Of a stretch of 64,000 nt of DNA, positions 27,073-36,274 are shown piece by piece. Position 1 is the stretch's first letter. Every line of letters starts with the position of its first letter. Below the pieces are notes generated by a model. The model was not told the origin of the DNA. It searched no databases and was given only the letters and a program-made list of their open reading frames with translations. This DNA is from Streptomyces sp. Q6 (GTDB taxonomy: Bacteria > Actinomycetota > Actinomycetes > Streptomycetales > Streptomycetaceae), in contig NZ_CP146022.1 in NCBI RefSeq assembly GCF_036967205.1, positions 6,758,001-6,822,000 of the forward strand, given 5' to 3'. The translations under genes were made by a program, and so were the position numbers.

Positions 27073-29472
27073 ATGGCCGACACACGCACCACGGGTATCC
27101 CCGCCAACGTCACCCAGGGGTCGCAGACCAAGGGCGGCATCGGCGAGTCCACGCTCCGCCCCGACGGCACCCTCAAGGTCACCGGCGAGTTCGCGTACTC
27201 CTCCGACATGTGGCACGAGGACATGCTGTGGGGCCAGATCCTGCGCTCGCCCGTCGCGCACGCCGAGATCCTCTCCATCGACACGGGCGAGGCGCTCGCC
27301 ACGCCCGGCGTCTACGCGGTCCTCACCCACGACGACCTGCCGACCGACGTGAAGAACTACGGTCTGGAGATCCAGGACACCCCCGTCCTCGCGACCGGCA
27401 AGGTCCGCCACCACGGCGAGCCCGTCGCGCTGGTCGCCGCCGACCACCCGGAGACCGCGCGCCGCGCCGCCGCCAAGATCAAGGTCGAGTACCGCGAGCT
27501 GCCCGTCATCACCGACGAGGCCTCCGCCACCGCGCCGGACGCGATCCTCGTCCACGAGAACCGCGACGACCACCACATCGGCCACGTCCCGCACCCGAAC
27601 ATCGTGCACCGCCAGCCCATCGTGCGCGGCGACGCCGACGCGGCGGCCAGGCGCGCCGACTTCGTCGTCAAGGGCGAGTACACCTTCGGCATGCAGGACC
27701 AGGCCTTCCTCGGCCCCGAGTCCGGGCTCGCCGTGCCGTCCGAGGACGGCGGCGTCGACCTGTACGTCGCCACCCAGTGGCTGCACTCCGACCTCAAGCA
27801 GATCGCCCCGGTCCTCGGCCTGCCCGAGGACAAGGTGCGCATGACGCTGGCCGGCGTCGGCGGCGCGTTCGGCGGCCGCGAGGACCTGTCGATGCAGATC
27901 CACGCCTGCCTGCTCGCGCTCCGCACCGGCAAGCCCGTCAAGATCGTCTACAACCGGTTCGAGTCCTTCTTCGGCCACGTCCACCGCCACCCCGCCAAGC
28001 TGTACTACGAGCACGGGGCGACCAAGGACGGCAAGATCACGCACATGAAGTGCCGGATCGTGCTCGACGGCGGTGCCTACGCGTCGGCGTCCCCGGCGGT
28101 CGTCGGCAACGCCTCGTCGCTGAGCGTCGGCCCGTACGTGATCGACGACGTCGACATCGAGGCCATCGCGCTCTACTCGAACAACCCGCCCTGCGGCGCC
28201 ATGCGCGGCTTCGGCGCGGTCCAGGCGTGCTTCGCCTACGAGGCCCAGATGGACAAGCTCGCCGACGCGGTGGGCATGGACCGGGTCGCGTTCCGTCAGC
28301 TCAACGCCATGGAGCAGGGCACGATCATGCCGACCGGGCAGCCGGTCGACTCGCCGGCCCCGGTCGCCGAACTGCTGCGCCGCGTCAAGGCGATGCCGCT
28401 GCCGCCCGAGCGCCAGTGGGAGTCCAGCGAGGGCTCCGACGTCCGCGCCCTGCCCGGCGGCCTGTCCAACACCACGCACGGCGAAGGCGTCGTCCGCGGC
28501 GTCGGCTACGCGGTCGGCATCAAGAACGTCGGCTTCTCCGAGGGCTTCGACGACTACTCCACCGCCAAGGTGCGCATGGAGGTCATCAACGGCGAGGCCG
28601 TCGCCACCGTGCACACCGCCATGGCGGAGGTCGGCCAGGGCGGCATCACCGTCCACGCGCAGATCGCCCGCACCGAGCTGGGCGTCGCGCAGGTGACCAT
28701 CCACCCCGCCGACACCCGGGTCGGCTCGGCCGGTTCGACGTCCGCGTCACGTCAGACGTACGTCACCGGCGGCGCCGTCAAGAACGCCTGCGAGCTGGTC
28801 CGCGAGCGGGTCCTGGAGATCGGGCGCCGCAAGCTGGGCACCTACCACCCGGCCTGGGCCACCGCCGAACTCCTCCTGGAGGGCGGCAAGGTCGTCACCG
28901 ACGGCGGCGAGGTCCTCGCCGACCTCGTCGACGTACTGGAGGACGAGGCGGTCGAGATCGAGGAGGAGTGGCGCCACCGGCCCACCGTCCCCTTCGACCT
29001 GGTCACCGGCCAGGGCAACGGCCACGTGCAGTACTCGTTCGCCGCGCACCGCGCCGTCGTCGAGGTCGACACCGAGCTCGGCCTGGTCAAGGTCATCGAA
29101 CTGGCCTGCGCCCAGGACGTCGGCAAGGCGCTCAACCCGCTCTCCGTGATCGGCCAGATCCAGGGCGGCACGCTCCAGGGCATGGGCATCGCGGTGATGG
29201 AGGAGATCGTCGTCGACCCGAAGACGGCGAAGGTCAGGAACCCCTCCTTCACGGACTACCTGCTCCCCACGATCCTCGACACACCGACCATCCCGGTCGA
29301 CGTGCTCGAACTCGCCGACGAGCACGCCCCGTACGGGCTGCGCGGCATCGGCGAGGCCCCGACCCTGTCGTCCACCCCGGCCGTCCTCGCGGCGATCAGG
29401 AACGCGACGGGTCTCGAGCTCAACCGGACTCCGGTCCGGCCCGAGCACCTGACGGGCACGGCTTCCGCCTAG
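27073..29472 (+). CDS. Xanthine dehydrogenase molybdopterin-binding subunit
   Basis: A protein of 799 residues holding the molybdenum cofactor and the substrate site. An N-terminal aldehyde oxidase/xanthine dehydrogenase a/b hammerhead domain (about residues 30-145) is followed by the cofactor-binding domains. Landmarks are GVGGAFGGREDL (about residues 260-270), MRGFGAVQACFAYE, AEVGQGGITVHAQIA, and close to the C-terminus the GIGEAPTLSS loop, whose glutamate is the general base in this family. It converts hypoxanthine to xanthine and urate, or a related purine. Start at ATG 27073, four bases behind the 2Fe-2S subunit. It depends on the XdhC factor encoded downstream for sulfurated cofactor. 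Confidence 0.94.
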   Translation: MADTRTTGIPANVTQGSQTKGGIGESTLRPDGTLKVTGEFAYSSDMWHEDMLWGQILRSPVAHAEILSIDTGEALATPGVYAVLTHDDLPTDVKNYGLEIQDTPVLATGKVRHHGEPVALVAADHPETARRAAAKIKVEYRELPVITDEASATAPDAILVHENRDDHHIGHVPHPNIVHRQPIVRGDADAAARRADFVVKGEYTFGMQDQAFLGPESGLAVPSEDGGVDLYVATQWLHSDLKQIAPVLGLPEDKVRMTLAGVGGAFGGREDLSMQIHACLLALRTGKPVKIVYNRFESFFGHVHRHPAKLYYEHGATKDGKITHMKCRIVLDGGAYASASPAVVGNASSLSVGPYVIDDVDIEAIALYSNNPPCGAMRGFGAVQACFAYEAQMDKLADAVGMDRVAFRQLNAMEQGTIMPTGQPVDSPAPVAELLRRVKAMPLPPERQWESSEGSDVRALPGGLSNTTHGEGVVRGVGYAVGIKNVGFSEGFDDYSTAKVRMEVINGEAVATVHTAMAEVGQGGITVHAQIARTELGVAQVTIHPADTRVGSAGSTSASRQTYVTGGAVKNACELVRERVLEIGRRKLGTYHPAWATAELLLEGGKVVTDGGEVLADLVDVLEDEAVEIEEEWRHRPTVPFDLVTGQGNGHVQYSFAAHRAVVEVDTELGLVKVIELACAQDVGKALNPLSVIGQIQGGTLQGMGIAVMEEIVVDPKTAKVRNPSFTDYLLPTILDTPTIPVDVLELADEHAPYGLRGIGEAPTLSSTPAVLAAIRNATGLELNRTPVRPEHLTGTASA

Positions 29473-29480
29473 CCCCTCAC

Positions 29481-29508
29481 GGGGTGCCGGACACCGTGCC
29501 GGCACCCC
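29481..29508 (+). terminator. Hairpin behind the xdh structural genes
   Basis: GGGGTGCCGG (29481-29490) pairs perfectly with CCGGCACCCC (29499-29508). It lies nine bases behind the large-subunit stop. There is no T run, so it may only attenuate transcription into the permease gene. Confidence 0.5.
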
Positions 29509-29618
29509 GGACCCTCTCTACGCCTCGGGCCGTCCCCCGGGTCGTGCAGCCATCCCAAATCCCGCATGCCGTCAGGCATTTGGCGGGTGTCCCTGTGAAC
29601 CTTGGGAAACGAGGCACC

Positions 29619-31076
29619 ATGACCCAGCAGTCCGTGGAGCCGAAGACCACCGCCGAGGACGCGGGCTCCGGCTCGCGTGTCCCCGCCGGCAGGTCCTGGC
29701 TCGACCGCTACTTCCACATATCCGACCGGGGATCCACCGTCGCGCGCGAGGTGCGCGGCGGCGTCACGACCTTCATGGCCATGGCGTACATCCTCCTGCT
29801 CAACCCCCTGATCCTGTCCGGCAAGGACGCCGCGGGCGACACCATGGGCCAGAAGGCCCTGATCACCGCGACCGCCTTCGCCGCCGCGCTCACCACGCTC
29901 CTGATGGGCTTCGTCGGCAAGGTGCCGCTCGCGCTCGCCGCCGGCCTCTCGGTCTCCGGAGTGATCTCCTCGCAGGTCGCCCCCGAGATGACCTGGCCGC
30001 AGGCCATGGGCATGTGCGTGATGTACGGCGTCGTGATCATGCTGCTCGTCGTCACCGGGCTGCGCGAGATGATCATGAACGCGATTCCGCTGGCGCTCAA
30101 GCACGGCATCACCATGGGCATCGGCCTGTTCATCGCCCTGATCGGCCTGTACAAGTCCGGCTTCGTCCAGGTCGGCAAGGCCACCCCGCTCACCCTCGGC
30201 GCCACCGGCGAACTCTCCGGCTGGCCCGTCCTGCTCTTCGCGGGCACGCTCCTCCTGATCTTCATGCTCCAGGCGCGCAACACCCCCGGCGCGATCCTGA
30301 TCGGCATCGTCACCGGCACGATCGTCGCGATGATCCTCAACGCGCTCGACGTCATCGACCCGAAGCAGTGGGCCAACGGCGCCCCCGAGCTGCACGGCAG
30401 CGCGGTCTCGTCCCCCGACTTCTCGCTCTTCGGCGACGTCGAGTTCGGCGGCTGGGGCGAGGTCGGCGCGATGACCGTCGGCATGATCGTCTTCACTCTG
30501 GTGCTCGCCGGCTTCTTCGACGCGATGGCCACCATCATCGGCGTCGGCACCGAGGCGAAGCTCGCCGACGACAAGGGCCGCATGCCGGGCCTGTCCAAGG
30601 CGCTGTTCATCGACGGCGCGGGCGGCGCGATCGGCGGCGTCGCCGGCGGCTCGGGCCAGACCGTCTTCGTCGAGTCGGCCACCGGCGTCGGGGAGGGCGC
30701 CCGCACGGGCCTCGCCTCCGCCGTCACCGGCCTGTTCTTCGCGGCCTGCCTGTTCTTCACGCCGGTCACCGCGATCGTCCCGCAGGAGGTCGCGTCCGCC
30801 GCGCTCGTCGTCATCGGCGCGATGATGATGATGAACGCCCGGCACGTCGACTGGGCGGACCGGGGCACCGCGATCCCGGTCTTCCTGACCGTGGTCCTGA
30901 TGCCCTTCACGTACACGATCACCACCGGTGTCGCCGCGGGCGTCATCTCCTGGGTCGCCATCAAGATCGCCCAGGGCCGCGCCCGGGAGATCGGGGCCTT
31001 CATGTGGGGCCTGACGGTGATCTTCCTCGTGTACTTCGCCCTCAACCCGATCGAGGGCTGGCTCGGCGTCCACTGA
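29619..31076 (+). CDS. NCS2 family purine permease (AzgA-like)
   Basis: A 485-residue integral membrane protein of the nucleobase:cation symporter-2 / AzgA group. The early segment GGVTTFMAMAYILLLNP (about residues 45-60) is diagnostic of the AzgA branch. Further helices include GLFIALIGLYKSG and a conserved acidic loop DAMATIIGVGTEAKL with the substrate-site-like G(S)GQTVFVESATGVGEGARTG cut here for length (GGSGQTVFVESATG). Members import hypoxanthine, adenine, guanine or xanthine with H+. Start at ATG 29619 with GGGAAACGAGG upstream. Its place between the dehydrogenase and XdhC genes fits supply of the substrate. Confidence 0.92.
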   Translation: MTQQSVEPKTTAEDAGSGSRVPAGRSWLDRYFHISDRGSTVAREVRGGVTTFMAMAYILLLNPLILSGKDAAGDTMGQKALITATAFAAALTTLLMGFVGKVPLALAAGLSVSGVISSQVAPEMTWPQAMGMCVMYGVVIMLLVVTGLREMIMNAIPLALKHGITMGIGLFIALIGLYKSGFVQVGKATPLTLGATGELSGWPVLLFAGTLLLIFMLQARNTPGAILIGIVTGTIVAMILNALDVIDPKQWANGAPELHGSAVSSPDFSLFGDVEFGGWGEVGAMTVGMIVFTLVLAGFFDAMATIIGVGTEAKLADDKGRMPGLSKALFIDGAGGAIGGVAGGSGQTVFVESATGVGEGARTGLASAVTGLFFAACLFFTPVTAIVPQEVASAALVVIGAMMMMNARHVDWADRGTAIPVFLTVVLMPFTYTITTGVAAGVISWVAIKIAQGRAREIGAFMWGLTVIFLVYFALNPIEGWLGVH

Positions 31077-31119
31077 CGCCGCACCGCCTCCCGTACGCAA
31101 CCGCTAAGGAGACCGAGAC

Positions 31120-32268
31120 ATGCTGGACATCGCCGAAGAGCTGCACCGGTGGGTCGGGCAGGGACGCGACTTCGCCGTGGCCACCGTGGTGGCCGTCGGC
31201 GGCAGCGCGCCCCGGCAACCGGGCGCGGCCCTCGCCGTCGACAGCGAGGGCACCGCGATCGGCTCGGTCTCCGGCGGCTGCGTGGAGGGCGCGGTCTACG
31301 AACTGTGCCGACAGGCCCTGGAGGACGGGCAGCCGGTCCTCGAGCGCTTCGGGTACAGCGACGACGACGCCTTCGCCGTGGGCCTCACCTGCGGCGGCGT
31401 CATCGACATCCTCGTCACCCCGGTACGCGCCGACGACCCGGCCGTACGGGACGTGCTCGCCGCGGCGCTGTCCGCCGCCTCCTCGGGGGAGGCGGCGGCC
31501 CTCGCCCGCGTCGTGTCCGGGCCCCGCGAACTCCTCGGCCGCGCGCTCCTCGTCCGCGCCGACGGTTCGTACGAGGGCGGGTTCGGCGCCCACCCCGAAC
31601 TGGACCGCACCGTGGTGCGGGAAGCGGCGGCGTATCTCGACGCGGGACGCACCGCCACCCTGGAGACGGGGGAGGAGGGCGCACGCTGCGGAGCGCCGGT
31701 CACGCTCCTGATCGAGTCCTCCGTACCCGCGCCCCGGATGATCGTGTTCGGGGCGATCGACTTCGCCTCCGCGCTCGTCCGCATGGGCAAGTTCCTCGGG
31801 TACCACGTCACCGTCTGCGACGCCCGCCCGGTCTTCGCGACGCCGGCCCGCTTCCCCGAGGCCGACGACATCGTCGTCGAATGGCCGCACAGGTACCTGG
31901 AGCGCACGGAGGTCGACGGCCGCACGGTGCTCTGCGTCCTCACCCACGACGCCAAGTTCGACGTCCCGCTCCTCCAGCACGCCCTGCGCCTCCCGGTCGC
32001 CTACGTGGGAGCCATGGGTTCCCGCCGCACCCACCTCGACCGCAACGACCGGCTCCGCGACGTCGGCGTCACCGACCTGGAACTGGCCCGTCTGCGCTCC
32101 CCGATCGGTCTCGACCTCGGCGCCCGCACACCGGAGGAGGTGGCCCTGTCCATCGCCTCCGAGATCGTGGCGAACCGTCGCGGCGGCACCGGAGTCTCCC
32201 TCACCGGCGCCCACACCCCGATCCACCACGAGCCGGGTGCCGCACGCCGCATCGGGTCGGTGGCCTGA
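31120..32268 (+). CDS. xdhC: XdhC/CoxI family molybdenum cofactor maturation factor
   Basis: A protein of 382 residues with an N-terminal XdhC/CoxI domain (GSAPRQPGAALAV, SVSGGCVEGAVYE, LTCGGVIDI) and a C-terminal Rossmann domain (PRMIVFGAIDFASAL, VGAMGSRRTHLDRN, RLRSPIGLDLGARTPEEVALSI). Family members bind molybdenum cofactor, protect it and pass the sulfurated form to xanthine dehydrogenase. The dinucleotide loop reads GAIDFAS instead of the more usual GAGHV. AAGGAGA precedes ATG 31120 at good spacing. It follows the permease by 43 bases and closes the purine oxidation cluster. Confidence 0.92.
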   Translation: MLDIAEELHRWVGQGRDFAVATVVAVGGSAPRQPGAALAVDSEGTAIGSVSGGCVEGAVYELCRQALEDGQPVLERFGYSDDDAFAVGLTCGGVIDILVTPVRADDPAVRDVLAAALSAASSGEAAALARVVSGPRELLGRALLVRADGSYEGGFGAHPELDRTVVREAAAYLDAGRTATLETGEEGARCGAPVTLLIESSVPAPRMIVFGAIDFASALVRMGKFLGYHVTVCDARPVFATPARFPEADDIVVEWPHRYLERTEVDGRTVLCVLTHDAKFDVPLLQHALRLPVAYVGAMGSRRTHLDRNDRLRDVGVTDLELARLRSPIGLDLGARTPEEVALSIASEIVANRRGGTGVSLTGAHTPIHHEPGAARRIGSVA

Positions 32269-32411
32269 GAGTTCCCGCGGGGCACGGGGGTGGCTGACCG
32301 GCCCGACACGCCGGCTCGGAACGGCAGTTCACCCCCTTTTCGTACTCGCGCATCCCGCGCCGCGCCCCGCCGCCTCCTCCCACCCCACAACACCCGCCCC
32401 CTGCACCGCCC

Positions 32412-32440
32412 TTGACGCGGGGCGTCCCGCGCACGACTCT
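32412..32440 (+). promoter_or_regulatory. Candidate promoter of the GH6 gene
   Basis: TTGACG (32412-32417) resembles a vegetative -35 box, and 17 bases later GACTCT is a weak -10 box. The two CebR operators start five bases after it, so repressor binding would block initiation. The rest of 32269-32526 holds no gene. Confidence 0.45.
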
Positions 32441-32444
32441 CGTG

Positions 32445-32458
32445 TGGGAGCGCTCCCG
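32445..32458. promoter_or_regulatory. CebR operator, copy 1
   Basis: TGGGAGCGCTCCCG matches 13 of 14 positions of the CebR cellobiose-repressor site TGGGAGCGCTCCCA known from Streptomyces. It lies between the candidate promoter and the GH6 start. Confidence 0.88.
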
Positions 32459-32465
32459 TCCGGCG

Positions 32466-32479
32466 TGGGAGCGCTCCCG
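32466..32479. promoter_or_regulatory. CebR operator, copy 2
   Basis: This is the identical 14-mer TGGGAGCGCTCCCG, exactly 21 bases (two helical turns) after copy 1, so two CebR dimers would sit on the same DNA face. Confidence 0.88.
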
Positions 32480-32526
32480 CAAGTCTTCCGCAAGTCCCCG
32501 TGACCGCAAGGACCGAGGAGTGAACT

Positions 32527-33803
32527 GTGCGAGGACCTCTCAGACGTGCCCGTACGCGTACCCGTGCACGCGCCCGCATCCGTACGGCCCGGCGGGCGTC
32601 CACCGGCATAGCGGCGCTGGCCGTCGCCCTGGCGGTGTCGTTCGGCGGGGCCCCGGCCGCCGTCGCCGACGACGCCCCGGCCGCGAGCGCCCGCGGGCCC
32701 CGCCTCTACACCCCGACCCCAACCCGGACGCTCTGCGCCAGGTCGTCGGCCTCGTCAAGGCCGGGCAGTACCGGGACGCCGCCGGGATCACCGCCATGGT
32801 CGCCACCCCGCAGGCCGTGTGGTTCGGCGACCAGAGCCCGGCGGAGGTCGAGAAGCTGGCCCGGGACGTCGTCCGCGACGCGGGCCGCGACGACGCCGTC
32901 CCCGTGTTCGCGCTCTACAATGTGCCCGGCCGCGACTGCGCCAACTACTCGGCGGGCGGCGCCGCGAACACCGCCGAGTACCAGGCGTGGATCGACGCCG
33001 TCGCCCGGGGCATCGGGCGCGGCGACGCGATGGTGATCCTCGAACCCGACTCGCTGGCCCTGCTGCCCGCCGACTGCGGGCAGGACGACGCCGCGGGCAC
33101 GAAGACCGCCGCCCGCTACGCCGAGGTCAACTACGCCGTCGACCGGTTGGAGCCGCTGCCCGGCACCCGCGTCTACCTCGACACCGGCCACCCCGGCTGG
33201 CACGCCGTCGGCTCGATCGTGCCGCGCCTGATCAAGGGCGGCGTCGAGCGGGCCTCCGGCTTCTACACCAACGCCTCGAACTACAACGCAGACGACGCCA
33301 ACTCCTGGTACGGCAAGCTGATCTCGTCGTGCATCGCCCACGTCGACGCGGGCGGCGACGCCGCCGACTGCCCGCACCAGTCCGCGCCGCGCGCCGAGAC
33401 GCAGGCATGGATCGACGCCCACGTCCACGTCCCCGCCTCCCGGATGACGCACTTCGTCACGGACTCCAGCCGCAACGGCCGCGGCCCGTGGGTCCCGCCG
33501 GCCGGCAAGTACAGCGACCCGCAGGACTGGTGCAACCCGCCGGACCGCGGCCTCGGCGCCCGCCCGACCCTGCGCACCGGCGACCCCTTGCAGGACGCGC
33601 GCCTGTGGATCAAGACGCCGGGGGAGTCGGACGGCCTGTGCCTGCGCGGGACGGCGGGCCCCGAGGACCCGGAGCGGGGCACGGTCGACCCGAAGGCCGG
33701 GGACTGGTTCCCGCAACAGGCCCTGGAACTCGTGCGGTACGCCGAACCGCCGCTCCTCCCGGGTGATCAGGGCTCGGGGAGTGCCGCCTCGAACACGCCC
33801 TGA
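32527..33803 (+). pseudogene. Secreted GH6 cellulase (endoglucanase/cellobiohydrolase), one frame break
   Basis: The GTG start at 32527 (GAGGAG six bases upstream) opens a signal peptide with an arginine-rich n-region, a twin-arginine RRAS and a hydrophobic stretch ending AAVADDAP. The frame breaks at a C4 run (32711-32714); one missing C joins it to the GH6 domain (DPNPDALRQVVGLV onward). Catalytic landmarks are intact: the DCANYSAGGA loop with the acid Asp, VILEPDSLALLPADC, and the WFPQQALELV end. Corrected length is about 425 residues, with no cellulose-binding module. It should hydrolyse beta-1,4-glucan outside the cell under CebR control. The last 37 bases overlap the convergent reductase-like gene. 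The clean domain argues for a sequencing indel. Confidence 0.85.
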
Positions 33804-34795
33804 TCCGCCAGGGTCCGCAGGAATCCCGCCGCCTCGAACGCCTCGGCCGGGCTGAACACCCCGGCCTTGCACGGCCCTTCACCGCCGGTGAGCCGCAGCA
33901 CGGCCTCCACCGAGGCGACCGCCGCGGCCCGCCAGATGTCCCGCCCGCGCACGTGCGCGTTGCGGCCGCCGCCCCCGGCCCGTACGACCTGCACCGCCAC
34001 GGTGAACTCGGTGCGGGCCCGCTCCTGCGGGCTCGCGTCGACACTGCTGAAGATCTGCTCCTCCTCGAACGTCGAGGCGGTGAGCTGCACTTCGACGGCG
34101 CGGGTCGGCACGTGCCGGGGCACGGTGACGACCTCGCCGGACGGGAACGGCACGATCGTGGTGCGCGGCCCGACCGGCGGCGGGAACGGGAAGACGGAGT
34201 TGCGCACCTCGACCGGCCCGATCCGCTGGGCCCCGTCCGCGTACGAGATCCGGTCGATCTCCCCGATGAGCAGGTTGGCGGTGCTCACGGCGCCCCGCGT
34301 CATCCGCCAGCCGGTGACGGCGTAGCCGACGGTCACCTTCTCCACGTCCGGCAGCCCCGCGGCCGCCGCCGCGGCGAGCAGGTCGCCGAAGCCCCCGTAG
34401 AAGCTCATCTGCGGGATCAGGACGGCGCCGGTCCGCTCGGCCGTGCCCTGGAACGCGTCGAAGAGGTGCTTGACGGGGTGCGGCTCGATGGCGTGGTCGA
34501 CGTACGGGATCCCGGCCTCGGCGGCCGCGGCGGCGACCGGCGGTCCCGTGGTCGTGAAGGGGCCCGCGCAGTGGTTCAGCGCGTCGGCCCCGCGGGCGAG
34601 CCGGCGGAGCGCCTCGCTGTCGTCGAGGGGTGCCACGTGGACGTGGACCCGGTCGGGGGCGGCGAGTTCGGCGGCCAGCGCGCGCAGCCCCCGTTCGTCG
34701 CGGCCGGCGAGGATCACGTCCTGGCCCCGGGCGAGGAGTTCGGCGGTGACGAGGCGCCCCGTGTGCCCCGTGGCGCCGTAGACGGCTATGGCCAT
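33767..34795 (-). CDS. Saccharopine dehydrogenase-like / trans-acting enoyl reductase family protein
   Basis: A protein of 342 residues beginning with a Rossmann nucleotide-binding motif MAIAVYGATGHTG and the segments VILAGRDERGL and NHCAGPFTTTG that place it in the saccharopine dehydrogenase-like family, which includes mycobacterial trans-acting enoyl reductases. It probably uses NAD(P)H on an unknown substrate. There is no signal peptide. ATG 34795 follows GGAAGTGAG. It is convergent with the GH6 gene and overlaps its end by 37 bases. A role in cellulose use is not indicated. Confidence 0.82.
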   Translation of the reverse strand: MAIAVYGATGHTGRLVTAELLARGQDVILAGRDERGLRALAAELAAPDRVHVHVAPLDDSEALRRLARGADALNHCAGPFTTTGPPVAAAAAEAGIPYVDHAIEPHPVKHLFDAFQGTAERTGAVLIPQMSFYGGFGDLLAAAAAAGLPDVEKVTVGYAVTGWRMTRGAVSTANLLIGEIDRISYADGAQRIGPVEVRNSVFPFPPPVGPRTTIVPFPSGEVVTVPRHVPTRAVEVQLTASTFEEEQIFSSVDASPQERARTEFTVAVQVVRAGGGGRNAHVRGRDIWRAAAVASVEAVLRLTGGEGPCKAGVFSPAEAFEAAGFLRTLADQGVFEAALPEP

Positions 34796-34936
34796 GAGCG
34801 GCTCACTTCCGTGCGAGGAGGGTGACCGGAAGGGGACAAGTTACAACTCGGGCGTGCGGATGGGGAGTTGTCCGGCACATCGGCAGCAGGCGGACTGTTC
34901 GCAAGCGTGCCCTGTGTGTCGGTGGTGGGCCGTGGG

Positions 34937-35371
34937 TCAACCGCCGTGGCGCAGCAGCCCGTTCATCGCCCGGCCGAACATCCGGCGCCCCGCGGCCGCG
35001 AGCAGCGGATCGGCGGCCTTGGGCACCCCGCGCACCCCGATGTCCTCCCGCCACTCCACGCGCGCTCCGCCGCCCTCGCGCTCCCGCACCTCGAACTCGG
35101 CCCAGCCCGTGACGAAGGTGCCCCGCTTCTCCATCCGGCAGCGGTGCGGCGGCTGCCACTCCACGACCTCCATCGTGTCGTCGAAGCCCAGGCGGCGGCC
35201 GATCCCGGTGCGGGCCACGAACCTCGTGCCCACGGCGGTCGGCGGCGGCGTGGGCACGGTGACACGGGTGAGCGGGACGACGTCGCCGTGCCGCTCCCAC
35301 TCGGTGAGCCGTTGCCAGGCCTCGGCCGCGGAAAGCGGTGTGTCACGGATGATCCGGATGTGGGCGGTCAT
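34937..35371 (-). CDS. SRPBCC family (polyketide cyclase/START-like) protein
   Basis: A small protein of 144 residues with the SRPBCC beginning (IRIIRDTPLSAAEAWQRLTEWERHGD), a helix-grip beta sheet and a long C-terminal helix (MFGRAMNGLLRHGG). The fold binds hydrophobic ligands; no catalytic function is assigned. It is 141 bases upstream of the reductase-like gene on the same strand. Start at ATG 35371. It could be co-transcribed with that gene. The 83 bases behind the deacetylase hold nothing clear. Confidence 0.8.
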   Translation of the reverse strand: MTAHIRIIRDTPLSAAEAWQRLTEWERHGDVVPLTRVTVPTPPPTAVGTRFVARTGIGRRLGFDDTMEVVEWQPPHRCRMEKRGTFVTGWAEFEVREREGGGARVEWREDIGVRGVPKAADPLLAAAGRRMFGRAMNGLLRHGG

Positions 35372-35454
35372 GGCGCGATTCTAGGAGCCGGATCTCGAAC
35401 CGTGCGTCGGAGCCACGGCCCGCGGGCCCACCTGTCGGGGCCGGTGCGGTGACC

Positions 35455-36267
35455 TCAGGGCTTGTAGACCTTGCCCGGCTCCGCCGTGCCCGGCGCGAGC
35501 AGCTGCGGCACCGTCACGAACACGTAGCCCTTCTGCTTGAGGGCGTCGATGATGCCGGGGACGGCCGGGACCGTGCCGCGGTAGATGTCGTGCAGCAGGA
35601 TGATGCTGTCCCGCCGGGTCTGCGTCACGGCCCGCTTCTGGATCAGGGCCGAGTCCGTGGTCTCGTAGTCCTTGCAGGTCACGTCCCACAGGATCTGCGC
35701 GAGCCCCTCCTCCTTGGCGAGTGCGCTCACATGGTCGTTCGTGCGGCCCTGCGGCGGACGCATCAGCGTCGGGCGCTTGCCCGTCAGCCGCTCCACCGCG
35801 TCGTCGGTGCGCTTGAACTCGGCCCGGATCGTGTCGTCGTCGACGTCGGTCAGGATCTTGTGGTCCCAGGTGTGACTGGCGAGCTCGTGCCCCTCGCGCG
35901 CCATCCGCTTCACCAGGTCCGGGTGCTTGGCGATGTGGTTCTTGCCGAGCAGGAAGAACGTCGCGGGGACCTTCTTGTCCTTCAGGATGTCGAGCAGCCG
36001 GGGGCTGTTCTCGCTCGGGCCCGCGTCGAAGGTGAGCGCGACGCACTTGGCCCTGCGGCAGTCGACCGTGCCGAACGCGCTCGCCGTGCGGGCACCGCCA
36101 CCGGACGTGGCGTCGGCGGCGGAGACCTTGCGGGCCCTGCTCGGCTTCGTCGTGTCGTACTGCGTACAGGCGCTCAGGCCGAGGGAGAGGGCTCCGGCGG
36201 TCGCGAGAACGGCGACCGCGCGGAACCCTCTCCGTATTTTCGTCATCTTCACAGGCGTGACAGGCAT
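35455..36267 (-). CDS. Polysaccharide deacetylase lipoprotein (CE4/NodB)
   Basis: About 270 residues. The N-terminus MTKIRRGFRAVAVLATAGA ends in a lipobox-like LSAC, so it is a membrane-anchored lipoprotein. The NodB domain has motif 1 TFDAGP (first Asp, catalytic base), motif 2 HTWDH (zinc-binding His residues), motif 3 RPPQGRTND and the late ILLHDI. Family 4 esterases deacetylate peptidoglycan, chitin or xylan. Note TFDAGP in place of TFDDGP, so the second, zinc-binding Asp of motif 1 is missing. The start is uncertain: ATG 36282, 36267 and 36246 are all in frame and none has a good binding site. A 32-base inverted repeat covers the upstream region. Confidence 0.88.
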   Translation of the reverse strand: MPVTPVKMTKIRRGFRAVAVLATAGALSLGLSACTQYDTTKPSRARKVSAADATSGGGARTASAFGTVDCRRAKCVALTFDAGPSENSPRLLDILKDKKVPATFFLLGKNHIAKHPDLVKRMAREGHELASHTWDHKILTDVDDDTIRAEFKRTDDAVERLTGKRPTLMRPPQGRTNDHVSALAKEEGLAQILWDVTCKDYETTDSALIQKRAVTQTRRDSIILLHDIYRGTVPAVPGIIDALKQKGYVFVTVPQLLAPGTAEPGKVYKP

Positions 36268-36274
36268 GCCGTCA

